Below are positions 1-6,893 of a DNA stretch of 14,413 nucleotides, piece after piece. Positions within the stretch are counted from its first letter, which is position 1, and each line of letters starts with the position of its first letter. The stretch comes from CAXXOK01 sp035353235 (GTDB lineage Bacteria > Bacillota > Clostridia > Christensenellales > Aristaeellaceae): the NCBI GenBank assembly GCA_035353235.1, contig DAOPZG010000062.1, positions 1-14,413 of the forward strand, given 5' to 3'. The translations under genes were made by a program, and so were the position numbers. The notes under the pieces were generated by a model that was not told the origin of the DNA, made no database searches, and saw nothing but the letters and a program-made list of their open reading frames with translations.

Positions 1-904
1 AGGTCGTTTCCCGTGTGTCGATAACTGCGGTAACAAAGCGGCCCTCGTATGATATTTGCAGGTGCAGGCCGCCAAGCCCAACCGTGACGCCGATGTAACC
101 GTCGCAATCAGTACTTAACGTGGAGATGGGTACAAGCTCGCCTTCGTTGAACAGCTCCAACGCTACGCGCGCGCCAGCCAGCGGCGTTCCGGCGCTGTGA
201 ACCCGTATCCGTATCGACGCGCATTCCGCATAGGCTTTCGTGCGGTTGAGAAGGCAGCGGTGGTGATCCTCCGAAAGCATTTCTTCACCGGCAGGGCATA
301 CGCCGTAAGCGACCGTATGGATAATCATGGCGCGCGACGCGGCGGATGTAAACCAGCCGCTGTCCAGCTCGGTTTCCGGCTCGCACGCGCCCATATAGTG
401 CCACGCGCCGTCCACATAGGCTTCCACCCAGGCGTGGTTATCGTCGCAATGGGCCCAACGGGGAACATAAATCTGCCTCGCGGGGATGCCAACAGCGCGC
501 AGAGCGCAAACCAGCAGGGTGGATTCCTCACCGCAGCGACCGCAGGCCCGTTTGATCACCGTTTTCGCGCTGGCTGTTCTGTTGTCTGTTGTGCAGTACG
601 TCGCTTTTTCAAAACACCAGAAGTTGACTTCCAGCGCGGCCTGCCGCATGTTCATATCCCGTATGCGGGGGAACAGCTCCCGATAAATTTCTTCGCGATG
701 AATTTCCAGATGTTCGTTGTTCACGCGGGGAAATAATACGTAAGCAAGAAAGAGATCTTCCGGCAAATTTCTGCACCATTCCACATCGTTTCGCAGCATC
801 ACTGCATGGGCGGCGAACGAATCAATCACATCGTCCGTAATGCTGATCTGATCCGATGCGGGTAAAGCCCGTTGGATAAATTCTCTTGCCTGGCTGATCT
901 TCAT
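1..904 (-). CDS. Transglutaminase-like protein, partial (3' end beyond window)
   Basis: The frame is open from an ATG at 904-902 to the left edge without a stop, giving 301 codons, so the C-terminus is missing. The start follows a modest GGAAG site. There is no signal peptide, so the protein is probably cytoplasmic. A transglutaminase/cysteine-protease-like core (PF01841 type) is visible: the nucleophile Cys124 in GRCGEES, His157 in DDNHAWVEAYVDG, and the third triad position in GACEPE, where Glu175 replaces the usual Asp. About 120 helical residues come before the core. After it, from about residue 225, comes a stretch that reads as a carboxypeptidase-regulatory-like beta-sandwich (VHSAGTPLAGARVALEL, then DCDGYIGVTV). 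In this family the fold can be a peptidase, amidase or cross-linking enzyme; the substrate is unknown. It lies downstream of the ABC operon on the same strand, across a 214-base gap with a strong hairpin, so it is probably transcribed separately. Confidence 0.85.
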   Translation of the reverse strand, partial: MKISQAREFIQRALPASDQISITDDVIDSFAAHAVMLRNDVEWCRNLPEDLFLAYVLFPRVNNEHLEIHREEIYRELFPRIRDMNMRQAALEVNFWCFEKATYCTTDNRTASAKTVIKRACGRCGEESTLLVCALRAVGIPARQIYVPRWAHCDDNHAWVEAYVDGAWHYMGACEPETELDSGWFTSAASRAMIIHTVAYGVCPAGEEMLSEDHHRCLLNRTKAYAECASIRIRVHSAGTPLAGARVALELFNEGELVPISTLSTDCDGYIGVTVGLGGLHLQISYEGRFVTAVIDTRETT

Positions 905-1118
905 TGTCACACTTCCACTCTGTTTTGTTAAATGCCTCAGGAAAACGCTGAACCTAAGTAGTTGTTAATCGGGGGAATCAGCGCTTGCCTGAATCATTTT
1001 TTATATTGATGGACACGACGTTGCGGGCGCATCGCTGCCGGTATCCTGGCAGAAAGCCGCCGCTTCAACGGCTGTAAACTCGCCGAAGCGGCGGCTTTCC
1101 CGTTACAGGGTGCGAAGA
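905..1118. other. Intergenic gap holding a long perfect hairpin
   Basis: No coding frame stands out. The only clear structure is the 14-bp inverted repeat described separately at 1053-1098. No convincing -35/-10 pair was found for the leftward transglutaminase-like gene. Confidence 0.5.
1053..1098 (-). terminator. 14-bp perfect hairpin after the solute-binding protein gene
   Basis: The arms AAAGCCGCCGCTTC (1053-1066) and GAAGCGGCGGCTTT (1085-1098) are perfectly complementary across an 18-base loop. The hairpin lies 21 bases after the stop of the binding-protein gene. Neither side has a run of T longer than the three inside the stem, so it is not a textbook intrinsic terminator. It may act as an mRNA 3'-end stabiliser or a weak terminator. 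Confidence 0.55.
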
Positions 1119-2804
1119 CTATTTAAACTGCGCGTTGTACTCGTTCTGATAGATTTCCGTAAGGCGGCTTAAGCCTTTGCTGTTCAGGTCCTGCAGCCAG
1201 GAGTCAAACTCGGTGTCGACATCCTTGGAGCCGGTGAAGAAACCCAGCATGCCTTCTTTAATGGCGGTAGACAGGTCTGCCATCAGCACGGAAAGCTCGG
1301 CGTTCTCATCTTCCGTAAACTTAATGGTGGGGAGCGCTTTGGTGTCGTCCGCATAGGGTTTGTAATCCTTGGTTACCTGATACAGCAGGGTTTCCAGGCC
1401 GGCGGCGCTGTAAAGGTCCACATTGGGATCGGAAGGCTCGCCGAGGCGGAACTTGGAATCGCGCCTGGAAGTGGTCATCTGCAAAACACAGTCGTTCTGG
1501 GGTTCGGTTTCCTGCCACGGTTTCAGCAGTTTGTAGAGGGCGGGTTCGCCGTTAATGCCCACAGCGTCGGCATCCGCATCGGTCCAGGCGTTGTTGTACA
1601 CGCCGTAGTAACCGCGCATGCTGGCGGCATAGGAGTACAGCATATCGCCGATCTTAAATGCGGCTTCGGGGTTCTTGCAATCGGCGGAGATGGTAAACAT
1701 GTTGCCGGAAACGGAGTCATACGGGAAGGAAATGATCCCCTGATACCCTTCCGGACCCGTTACGGGCATCACGGCGCGATACTGCTTGTATACGTCGCCG
1801 CCCAGGTCGGCAAACAGGATGTAACCGCCGTTGGCAGAGCCCAAACGGCCGGATTCGGCCAGCTGGGTAAGCCCGGCCAGGTCCTGTGTGAAGGAGCCTT
1901 CGTAGATCAGGCCCTCTTTGATCATCTTGGCCACATAGGCAACGCCCTTTTTAAACTCGGGATCCGCAAACGGAGTGGTTACGGTATCGCCGTTCATATA
2001 CAGGCCGAAAGCTTCGTAGGTCGAGGTGTCGTTCTTATCAAGGTCCAGGTTATAGTAGGTGAAAGCGTTCATGATGAAACGCTCGGGGTTGGTGTACCAG
2101 CCATCGAAATAGTCGCCCGCCAGCGGGATTTCATCACTCGGGTCGCCGTTTCCGTTCGCATCCTGATCGCGGAAGGCTACCAGTACATTGTACAGCTCAT
2201 CCAGCGTGGTGGGTTGTTTGAGGCCCAGGTTGTCCAGCCAGGTCTGGTTCATCCAGAACTTGGTGGGTACGGTGGCGTGATAGCACTCGTTCACGACGGG
2301 GAGCGAATAGATTTTCCCGTCCAATTGGGTAATTGCGTTTTCGGAACCCGGATACTCCTCGAAGATTTGTTTGGTGAACGTGCCGTACTGATTAATCAGG
2401 TCGTTCAGCGGCAGGAACATCTGCTCGTCAACGCCATAGCGGCTGATCATCTGGTTGGTCATGCCGACGGAGAGGAATACGTCCGGGTAATCGCCGGAAG
2501 CCAGAAGAAGGCCCAGTTTTTCCGCGCGGCCATCGTAAGGAATAAGCTCAAAGGAAAGATCGACGTTGGTCACGTCTTCAATCCACTTGACATACTCATT
2601 GGTTTCCCAGTCGATAATCGCGGGTACGCTGGTGACGGCAAAACGAAGTTTAATGTCGCCAAAGTTGTCGCACAGTTTGTAGCTGGAAAGATCCTCGTCG
2701 TGTTTCCATTGCGGTTCCCAGGCGGATGCGCTGCTGACGCAGCCCATGGCCAGAGCGATGGTCAGAACCATTGCAACCAGAGTCCTCATCATCTTTTTGC
2801 CCAT
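1119..2804 (-). CDS. Extracellular sugar-binding lipoprotein of an ABC importer (LplA/YtcQ-like)
   Basis: This 561-residue protein binds an oligosaccharide outside the membrane and delivers it to the two permeases encoded just upstream. The N-terminus MGKKMMRTLVAMVLTIALAM is a lipoprotein signal with lipobox AMGC and acylated Cys22. A family-1 solute-binding fold follows, with the typical early segments KLRFAVTSVPAIIDW, LLLASGDYPDVFL and VPTKFWMNQTWLDNLGL. A stretch of Asp/Asn residues (DQDANGNGDPSDEIPL) resembles a calcium loop found in this subfamily. The length fits LplA-type proteins (about 500-560). The start is set by a strong GGGGAGG site 8 bases upstream. It is the last gene of the three-gene leftward operon. 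The divergent fucosidase suggests a fucosylated glycan as ligand, but the sequence alone does not prove the substrate. Confidence 0.9.
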   Translation of the reverse strand: MGKKMMRTLVAMVLTIALAMGCVSSASAWEPQWKHDEDLSSYKLCDNFGDIKLRFAVTSVPAIIDWETNEYVKWIEDVTNVDLSFELIPYDGRAEKLGLLLASGDYPDVFLSVGMTNQMISRYGVDEQMFLPLNDLINQYGTFTKQIFEEYPGSENAITQLDGKIYSLPVVNECYHATVPTKFWMNQTWLDNLGLKQPTTLDELYNVLVAFRDQDANGNGDPSDEIPLAGDYFDGWYTNPERFIMNAFTYYNLDLDKNDTSTYEAFGLYMNGDTVTTPFADPEFKKGVAYVAKMIKEGLIYEGSFTQDLAGLTQLAESGRLGSANGGYILFADLGGDVYKQYRAVMPVTGPEGYQGIISFPYDSVSGNMFTISADCKNPEAAFKIGDMLYSYAASMRGYYGVYNNAWTDADADAVGINGEPALYKLLKPWQETEPQNDCVLQMTTSRRDSKFRLGEPSDPNVDLYSAAGLETLLYQVTKDYKPYADDTKALPTIKFTEDENAELSVLMADLSTAIKEGMLGFFTGSKDVDTEFDSWLQDLNSKGLSRLTEIYQNEYNAQFK

Positions 2805-2830
2805 TTTTTTACCCTCCCCAATTGAATTCT

Positions 2831-2858
2831 ATATTTTTACACAACGATGTAAAAATAT
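2831..2858 (-). promoter_or_regulatory. Intercistronic 11-bp perfect hairpin just before the binding-protein gene
   Basis: ATATTTTTACA (2831-2841) and TGTAAAAATAT (2848-2858) form a perfect inverted repeat with a 6-base loop. It sits 7 bases after the stop of the second permease gene and about 10 bases before the ribosome site of the binding-protein gene. It could be an RNA stem that sets the ratio of permease to binding protein by partial termination or processing. As an AT-rich palindrome it could also be a DNA-binding site. Confidence 0.6.
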
Positions 2859-2865
2859 TGATGGT

Positions 2866-3780
2866 TCAGCCTTTTACGGCGCCGATCATGATGCCTTTTA
2901 CAAAGTACTTCTGTACAAACGGATACAGCAACAGCAGCGGAACACTGGAGACGACGATGACCGCGTATTTCAGCAGATTGCTCATGCCCTGTCGGGAAGC
3001 CATGTCCCGTAAATCCGCTACGGTCGTCATATCCACCTGGTTTAAAATCAGGATGTTACGCAAAACCACCTGTAACGGAAAGAGTTCCTTTTTGGAAATG
3101 TAAATGAAAGCGTCAAAATAGCTGTTCCAGATGCCCACGGCGCAATACAGCGAGATAACGGCGATAATCGGTCCGGAAAGCGGAAGAACGATCGACCACA
3201 GTTGCCGGTAAACCGAACAGCCATCCAGCGAACTGGCCTCAAACAGCTCCCGGGAGATGGAACTGGAAAAATAGGAGCGCATCAGGATGACGTACCATGC
3301 GCTCATGGCGTTTGGAATAATCAGCGACCAGATGGTGTTCAGCCATCCGAGGTTCTTAATCAGCAGGTAGTTGGGGATAAGACCGGCATTGAACAGCATG
3401 GTGAAGATCACCATCACCGATACGACCTTGCGCCCATAAAAATCCTTGCTGGACAGGCAGAACGCACAGAGAATCGTAAGCAGAAGGTTAATGGCCGTGC
3501 CGCATACGGTGTAAATCGCGGAGTTCAGATAACCGGTCATGATGGATTGGTAGGTGAACACAGCCTGATAGGCGACCAGCGTCGGGTCCACCGGAAACAG
3601 CCAGACTTTGCCGGCCATGACCGCATTGGTGGAAGAAAAGGACGCGCTGACCACATAGAGTAAAGGATACGCCACAACCAGCACGGATAACGCCAGAAAG
3701 ATGGTGGATATCACATCGAACAGATTATCGTCCCAGCGTTGCCGGATCCGGTTCTTGCGCTTCGCTTGTGCCAGAATCAT
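2866..3780 (-). CDS. Carbohydrate ABC transporter permease (LplC/YtcP-like)
   Basis: This 304-residue integral membrane protein is the second permease subunit of the sugar importer (CUT1 family, MalG side). About six membrane segments are visible, starting with VISTIFLALSVLVVAYPLLYVV near residue 25 and ending with YAVIVVSSVPLLLLYPFVQ. The cytoplasmic EAA loop that contacts the ATPase is present as FEASSLDGCSVYRQLWSIVL, with Gly at the conserved position and LP following. The C-terminus QKYFVKGIMIGAVKG is typical of YtcP/LplC proteins. The start lies 18 bases after the stop of the upstream permease and follows a GGCGGGG site. No ATPase gene is present, as is usual for this group, which shares an MsmX-type ATPase encoded elsewhere. 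Confidence 0.93.
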   Translation of the reverse strand: MILAQAKRKNRIRQRWDDNLFDVISTIFLALSVLVVAYPLLYVVSASFSSTNAVMAGKVWLFPVDPTLVAYQAVFTYQSIMTGYLNSAIYTVCGTAINLLLTILCAFCLSSKDFYGRKVVSVMVIFTMLFNAGLIPNYLLIKNLGWLNTIWSLIIPNAMSAWYVILMRSYFSSSISRELFEASSLDGCSVYRQLWSIVLPLSGPIIAVISLYCAVGIWNSYFDAFIYISKKELFPLQVVLRNILILNQVDMTTVADLRDMASRQGMSNLLKYAVIVVSSVPLLLLYPFVQKYFVKGIMIGAVKG

Positions 3781-3798
3781 GTTTGCCCCGCCTTCTTT

Positions 3799-4749
3799 CT
3801 ATATTACCTGCACGTCGCTGAATTTTTTGGAGAGCGAGTTTACAAGCAGCAACAGCACCAGATTGACCACGGAGTTGAACAATCCGACCGCGGTGGAAAA
3901 GCTGAAGTTTGAGTTGATCAAACCAACTTTGTACACATAGGTGGAGATGACCTCGGAAACGGGTGTGTTGATGGAGTTCTGCATCAGATAAATTTTCTCA
4001 AAACCGATGGATAAGATGGAGCCGGTGTTGAGGATGAACAGGGTGATAATCGTCGGCATGATGTGCGGCAAATCGATGTGTAAAATCCGTTTGAACTTGC
4101 TGGCGCCGTCCACACGGGCCGCCTCATACAGTTCCAGCGGGACGCCGGTAAGCGCGGCCAGATAAATAATGGAGGAATAGCCCGTGCTCTGCCATATGCC
4201 TGTCCAAACGTAAATTGAACGGAAATACTCAACTTTTCCCATGAAATTGACGCTGTTTCCGCCAAACGCCTGAATCAGCTGATTCACAATGCTGGAGGAT
4301 ACGTCGGTAAACTGGAGGATCATGGACACCAGAACCACTGTGGAAATAAAGTACGGCATATAGGTGATCATCTGCGTAAACTTCTTAAACCCCGTACTGC
4401 GGCACTCGTTCAGAAAAATCGCCATAATAATGGGAATAGGAAAACTGGCGATCAAGTAATACAGGCTTAAGATGAACGTATTTGCAATGATCGTAAGCGA
4501 CGACGGAGACTGAAAGAACGTGGTGAAGTTTTCCCATCCCACCCAGGGACTGCCCCAGATGCCCAGCCGCACTTTATAATCCTTAAAGGCGATCTGTGCG
4601 CCGAGCATCGGATAATACTTGAAAATCAACAGAAAAATCAGGGGAAGTGCGATCAGCACATAATAAGGGAGACTCTTTTTAACGCGCTTCCTGAAACTGC
4701 TGGCGGGCATGGGATATTCGGTGCGTGAAGCCTGCTTGACTGAAAACAT
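3799..4749 (-). CDS. Sugar ABC transporter permease (LplB/YteP-like)
   Basis: This is the first permease of the importer, 316 residues from ATG 4749-4747. A GTG directly in front (4752) is an alternative start, but the GGGGGA ribosome site is better spaced for the ATG. The N-terminal segment SLPYYVLIALPLIFLLIFKYYP followed by MLGAQIAFKDYK is characteristic of LplB/YteP polysaccharide permeases. Five more membrane segments follow. The EAA loop is YEAARVDGASKFKRILHIDL, with P next. The membrane position and the pairing with the next gene are clear; the substrate is inferred from the divergent fucosidase operon. It is the first gene of the leftward operon and starts 263 bases from the divergent ROK regulator. 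Confidence 0.93.
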   Translation of the reverse strand: MFSVKQASRTEYPMPASSFRKRVKKSLPYYVLIALPLIFLLIFKYYPMLGAQIAFKDYKVRLGIWGSPWVGWENFTTFFQSPSSLTIIANTFILSLYYLIASFPIPIIMAIFLNECRSTGFKKFTQMITYMPYFISTVVLVSMILQFTDVSSSIVNQLIQAFGGNSVNFMGKVEYFRSIYVWTGIWQSTGYSSIIYLAALTGVPLELYEAARVDGASKFKRILHIDLPHIMPTIITLFILNTGSILSIGFEKIYLMQNSINTPVSEVISTYVYKVGLINSNFSFSTAVGLFNSVVNLVLLLLVNSLSKKFSDVQVI

Positions 4750-4787
4750 CACACAGTCCCCCGTTCATTATTTTCATCTGTGAAAAT

Positions 4788-4816
4788 ATAATACAGTGTT
4801 TCAATGAAATTTTAAT
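4788..4816 (-). promoter_or_regulatory. Possible promoter of the ABC operon, overlapping an operator-like palindrome
   Basis: On the minus strand a good -10 TATTAT lies at 4793-4788. The hexamer 17 bases upstream is only ATTAAA, a poor -35, so an activator or relaxed spacing may be involved. The palindrome TTTCAATGAAA (4799-4809) sits inside the spacer, where a bound repressor would block polymerase. Confidence 0.35.
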
Positions 4817-4833
4817 AGCTATCGCAAAATTAT

Positions 4834-4853
4834 CCTCGACTTATTTCACGAGG
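4834..4853. promoter_or_regulatory. Inverted repeat in the divergent control region
   Basis: CCTCG and CGAGG flank a 10-base AT-rich centre (ACTTATTTCA). Its place between the two divergent promoters makes it a possible second site for the ROK regulator, but the arms are short and could arise by chance. Confidence 0.25.
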
Positions 4854-4946
4854 CACCGTTAGCATCGAAAATACGGTCAAAATTGCGCCATAATAGCCTT
4901 GAGTATATCGTGATGATCGATTAAATTTCTTAACAGCAAATATATA

Positions 4947-4975
4947 TTGCAACTTATTTTCCCGTGTGGTAGAAT
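4947..4975 (+). promoter_or_regulatory. Promoter of the ROK-cutC-fucosidase operon
   Basis: TTGCAA (4947-4952), a 17-base spacer and TAGAAT (4970-4975) closely match the sigma-A consensus. The start of transcription would be near 4982, about 30 bases before the ATG at 5013. This also argues against translation starting at the in-frame TTG at 4947. Confidence 0.7.
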
Positions 4976-5012
4976 TTACTGGAAAGTGAATTGCAAATCC
5001 GCAGGAGGTACT

Positions 5013-6125
5013 ATGCAACCAATTAACACACTGGAGCATATTCGTACCTACAACAAACGATATGTGTATGAATTGATCCAATCCAATCAGCCCATCTCCA
5101 GAACGTCCATTGCCCAAATGACGGATATGAGCCCCGCGAGCGTTACGCGTGTGGTTGCGCGGCTGATTGAAAAGGGTCTGGTGGAGGAGAGCGTCGCTAC
5201 CGCTTCCCTCGGGCGGGGCCGCAAGGCGGTTGGGCTCAACATCAGTAAAACCGGCGCGTATCTCGTGGGCGTATACTGCTCGCGAACCACCGTCTATGCC
5301 TGCCTGATTGATGCAACGGATACCGTATTGGCCGAAGTGAAAAAGGAAATCAAACCGGGATATACGCTGAACGATCTGGCTTATACGATTATGGTGCTCA
5401 CCCTCGAACTGCTGCGGCAGAAACAGATTCCCAAAGAAAAACTGCGCGGCGTCGGCATCGGTATCCCGGGGATTGTCAGCTTCAAAGACGGGATCGTACA
5501 CCGCAGCGACGTGCTTGGCTGGGTGGATGTGCAGGTCGCTAAACCGATTGCCGATATGCTGAACTGCGAAGTGTCAATTGAAAACGACGTAAACGCGTGC
5601 CTGATGGGGGAGCGCGTAAAAAGAGGGCTTGGCGACGATCAGGATGCCGTTTACCTGATGGTGGACAAGGGCCTCGGTATGGCGATGTGCGCCAACGGGC
5701 AGCTGGTGCGCGGGCAGGATAACAGCGCAGGCGAGCTGGACCGTATCCCGGTGGAGGCAGGCACGGCGCTGCAGGACCATCTGCTGGAAAAGTATCTGAT
5801 TGCCCGGGCCAAGAAGGTGGACCTGAACATCTCTTCATTACTGGATTTGAAAGAAGCGTATGCCCTGCGGCTGTATTGGGCGGTATGGCTGATTGACGGG
5901 CTGCGTTCCCACCTGCGAACAGTGCTGGGGATGATCCAGGGACTTTGCGCGCCCTATGCGCTGATCCTCGGCGGTTCTGTGATCGAGTGCTTTCAGGAGA
6001 TGCTTTTGCCGGATATGCCCGCCAACGCGATGATTTCCAGCGATTTTCAAAACAACGCCGCGTACGGGGCGGCTATATGCGCCCAAAAGCATTCGCTGCA
6101 GGCTTTGTTTGAAAACGAACTGTAA
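5013..6125 (+). CDS. ROK-family transcriptional regulator lacking the zinc motif
   Basis: The likely start is ATG 5013, with AGGAGG ending 5 bases before it, giving 370 residues; the frame is open further upstream, but the promoter overlaps that stretch. An N-terminal winged helix-turn-helix (about 14-75) has the recognition helix near SPASVTRVVARLIEKGLV and a wing GRGRKAVGL. The ROK domain follows: a first sugar-kinase phosphate loop at about 83-100 (LVGVYCSRTTVYACLID), GVGIGIPG at 147-154, and the sugar-binding ENDVNACLMGE at 190-200. Where ROK proteins carry a Gly-His followed by a CxCGxxGCxE zinc site, this one reads AGELDRIPVEAGTALQDHL, with neither the His nor the cysteines. It is therefore probably a pure sugar-responsive repressor without kinase activity. 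It likely controls the divergent importer and its own operon. Confidence 0.88.
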   Translation: MQPINTLEHIRTYNKRYVYELIQSNQPISRTSIAQMTDMSPASVTRVVARLIEKGLVEESVATASLGRGRKAVGLNISKTGAYLVGVYCSRTTVYACLIDATDTVLAEVKKEIKPGYTLNDLAYTIMVLTLELLRQKQIPKEKLRGVGIGIPGIVSFKDGIVHRSDVLGWVDVQVAKPIADMLNCEVSIENDVNACLMGERVKRGLGDDQDAVYLMVDKGLGMAMCANGQLVRGQDNSAGELDRIPVEAGTALQDHLLEKYLIARAKKVDLNISSLLDLKEAYALRLYWAVWLIDGLRSHLRTVLGMIQGLCAPYALILGGSVIECFQEMLLPDMPANAMISSDFQNNAAYGAAICAQKHSLQALFENEL

Positions 6126-6136
6126 AGGAGTTTCCT

Positions 6137-6880
6137 ATGGACGCAAAGGAACTGTTGATCGAAATCTGCTGCGGCTCCGCGGAGGACGCGATGGAAGCCG
6201 AGAAGGGTGGCGCGGACCGTGTGGAGCTGAACAGCTGTCTGTTTCACGGCGGGCTTACCCCCACGGTGGGCACGTTGAAAACGGTGAAGCGGCATACGCA
6301 CATTCCGGTCATGGCGATGGCGCGGCCCCGTCAGGGCGGATTTTGTTATACGGACGTTGAGTATGAGACCCTGCTAACAGACGCCGCGCTGTTGCTGGAA
6401 AACGGCGCGGACGGGCTGGTGTTCGGCTTTTTAAAGGAGGACGGTTCTCTGGATCAGGCCCGCTGCAAAGAGATGCTGGCGCTCTGCGGCGGGAAACCGG
6501 CTGTTTTTCACCGCGCGATCGACGTTGTGCCGGACTGGAAACGCACGCTCGGCGACCTGATCGAGCTGGGCTTCACGCGGGTGCTTACCAGCGGGCAGGC
6601 GCCCAACGTGCTGTATGGCATTGATACGCTGCGGGCCATGATGGATTTTGCCGGCGGGGCCATCGAAATTCTGCCCGGCGGCGGGGTAAACCAGTGGACC
6701 CTTAAACGGCTGCTGGCGGAAACCGGCGCGACGCAGGTTCACTTCGGTCATACGGTGAACCGTTACGATCATTCCACAGAGCATAATCCGGCAATCATTT
6801 TCGGCTCGTCGCTGTCGCCTGATGAAAACCGCTATTCCGTTACGGATGCGGGTTATATCAAACAGATGAGAAATATCTGA
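6137..6880 (+). CDS. cutC: CutC-family TIM-barrel protein
   Basis: This 247-residue protein matches the CutC family (PF03932) along its length: LIEICCGSAEDAMEAEKGGA near the start (Cys11-Cys12), then ADRVELNSC, GGLTPTVGTLK, ARPRQGGFCYTD, FHRAIDVV, RVLTSGQAPN and ILPGGGVN, all family hallmarks. The family was named for copper homeostasis in E. coli, but that phenotype has been attributed to an sRNA overlapping the 3' end of the gene, so the biochemical role is open. It lies 11 bases after the ROK stop, with an AAAGGAG site, and 13 bases before the fucosidase. It is thus translated in the middle of a sugar-use operon, which suggests a carbohydrate-related role here. Product cytoplasmic. Confidence 0.92.
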   Translation: MDAKELLIEICCGSAEDAMEAEKGGADRVELNSCLFHGGLTPTVGTLKTVKRHTHIPVMAMARPRQGGFCYTDVEYETLLTDAALLLENGADGLVFGFLKEDGSLDQARCKEMLALCGGKPAVFHRAIDVVPDWKRTLGDLIELGFTRVLTSGQAPNVLYGIDTLRAMMDFAGGAIEILPGGGVNQWTLKRLLAETGATQVHFGHTVNRYDHSTEHNPAIIFGSSLSPDENRYSVTDAGYIKQMRNI

Positions 6881-6893
6881 GGAGGTACGACTG

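Noticed and set aside
197..736. Plus-strand frame of 179 codons
   Set aside because: It lies antisense to the transglutaminase-like gene, which carries the Cys-His-Glu motifs; the frame starts without a ribosome site.
2214..2825. Plus-strand frame of 203 codons
   Set aside because: Antisense shadow of the binding-protein gene, whose signal peptide and lipobox are unambiguous.
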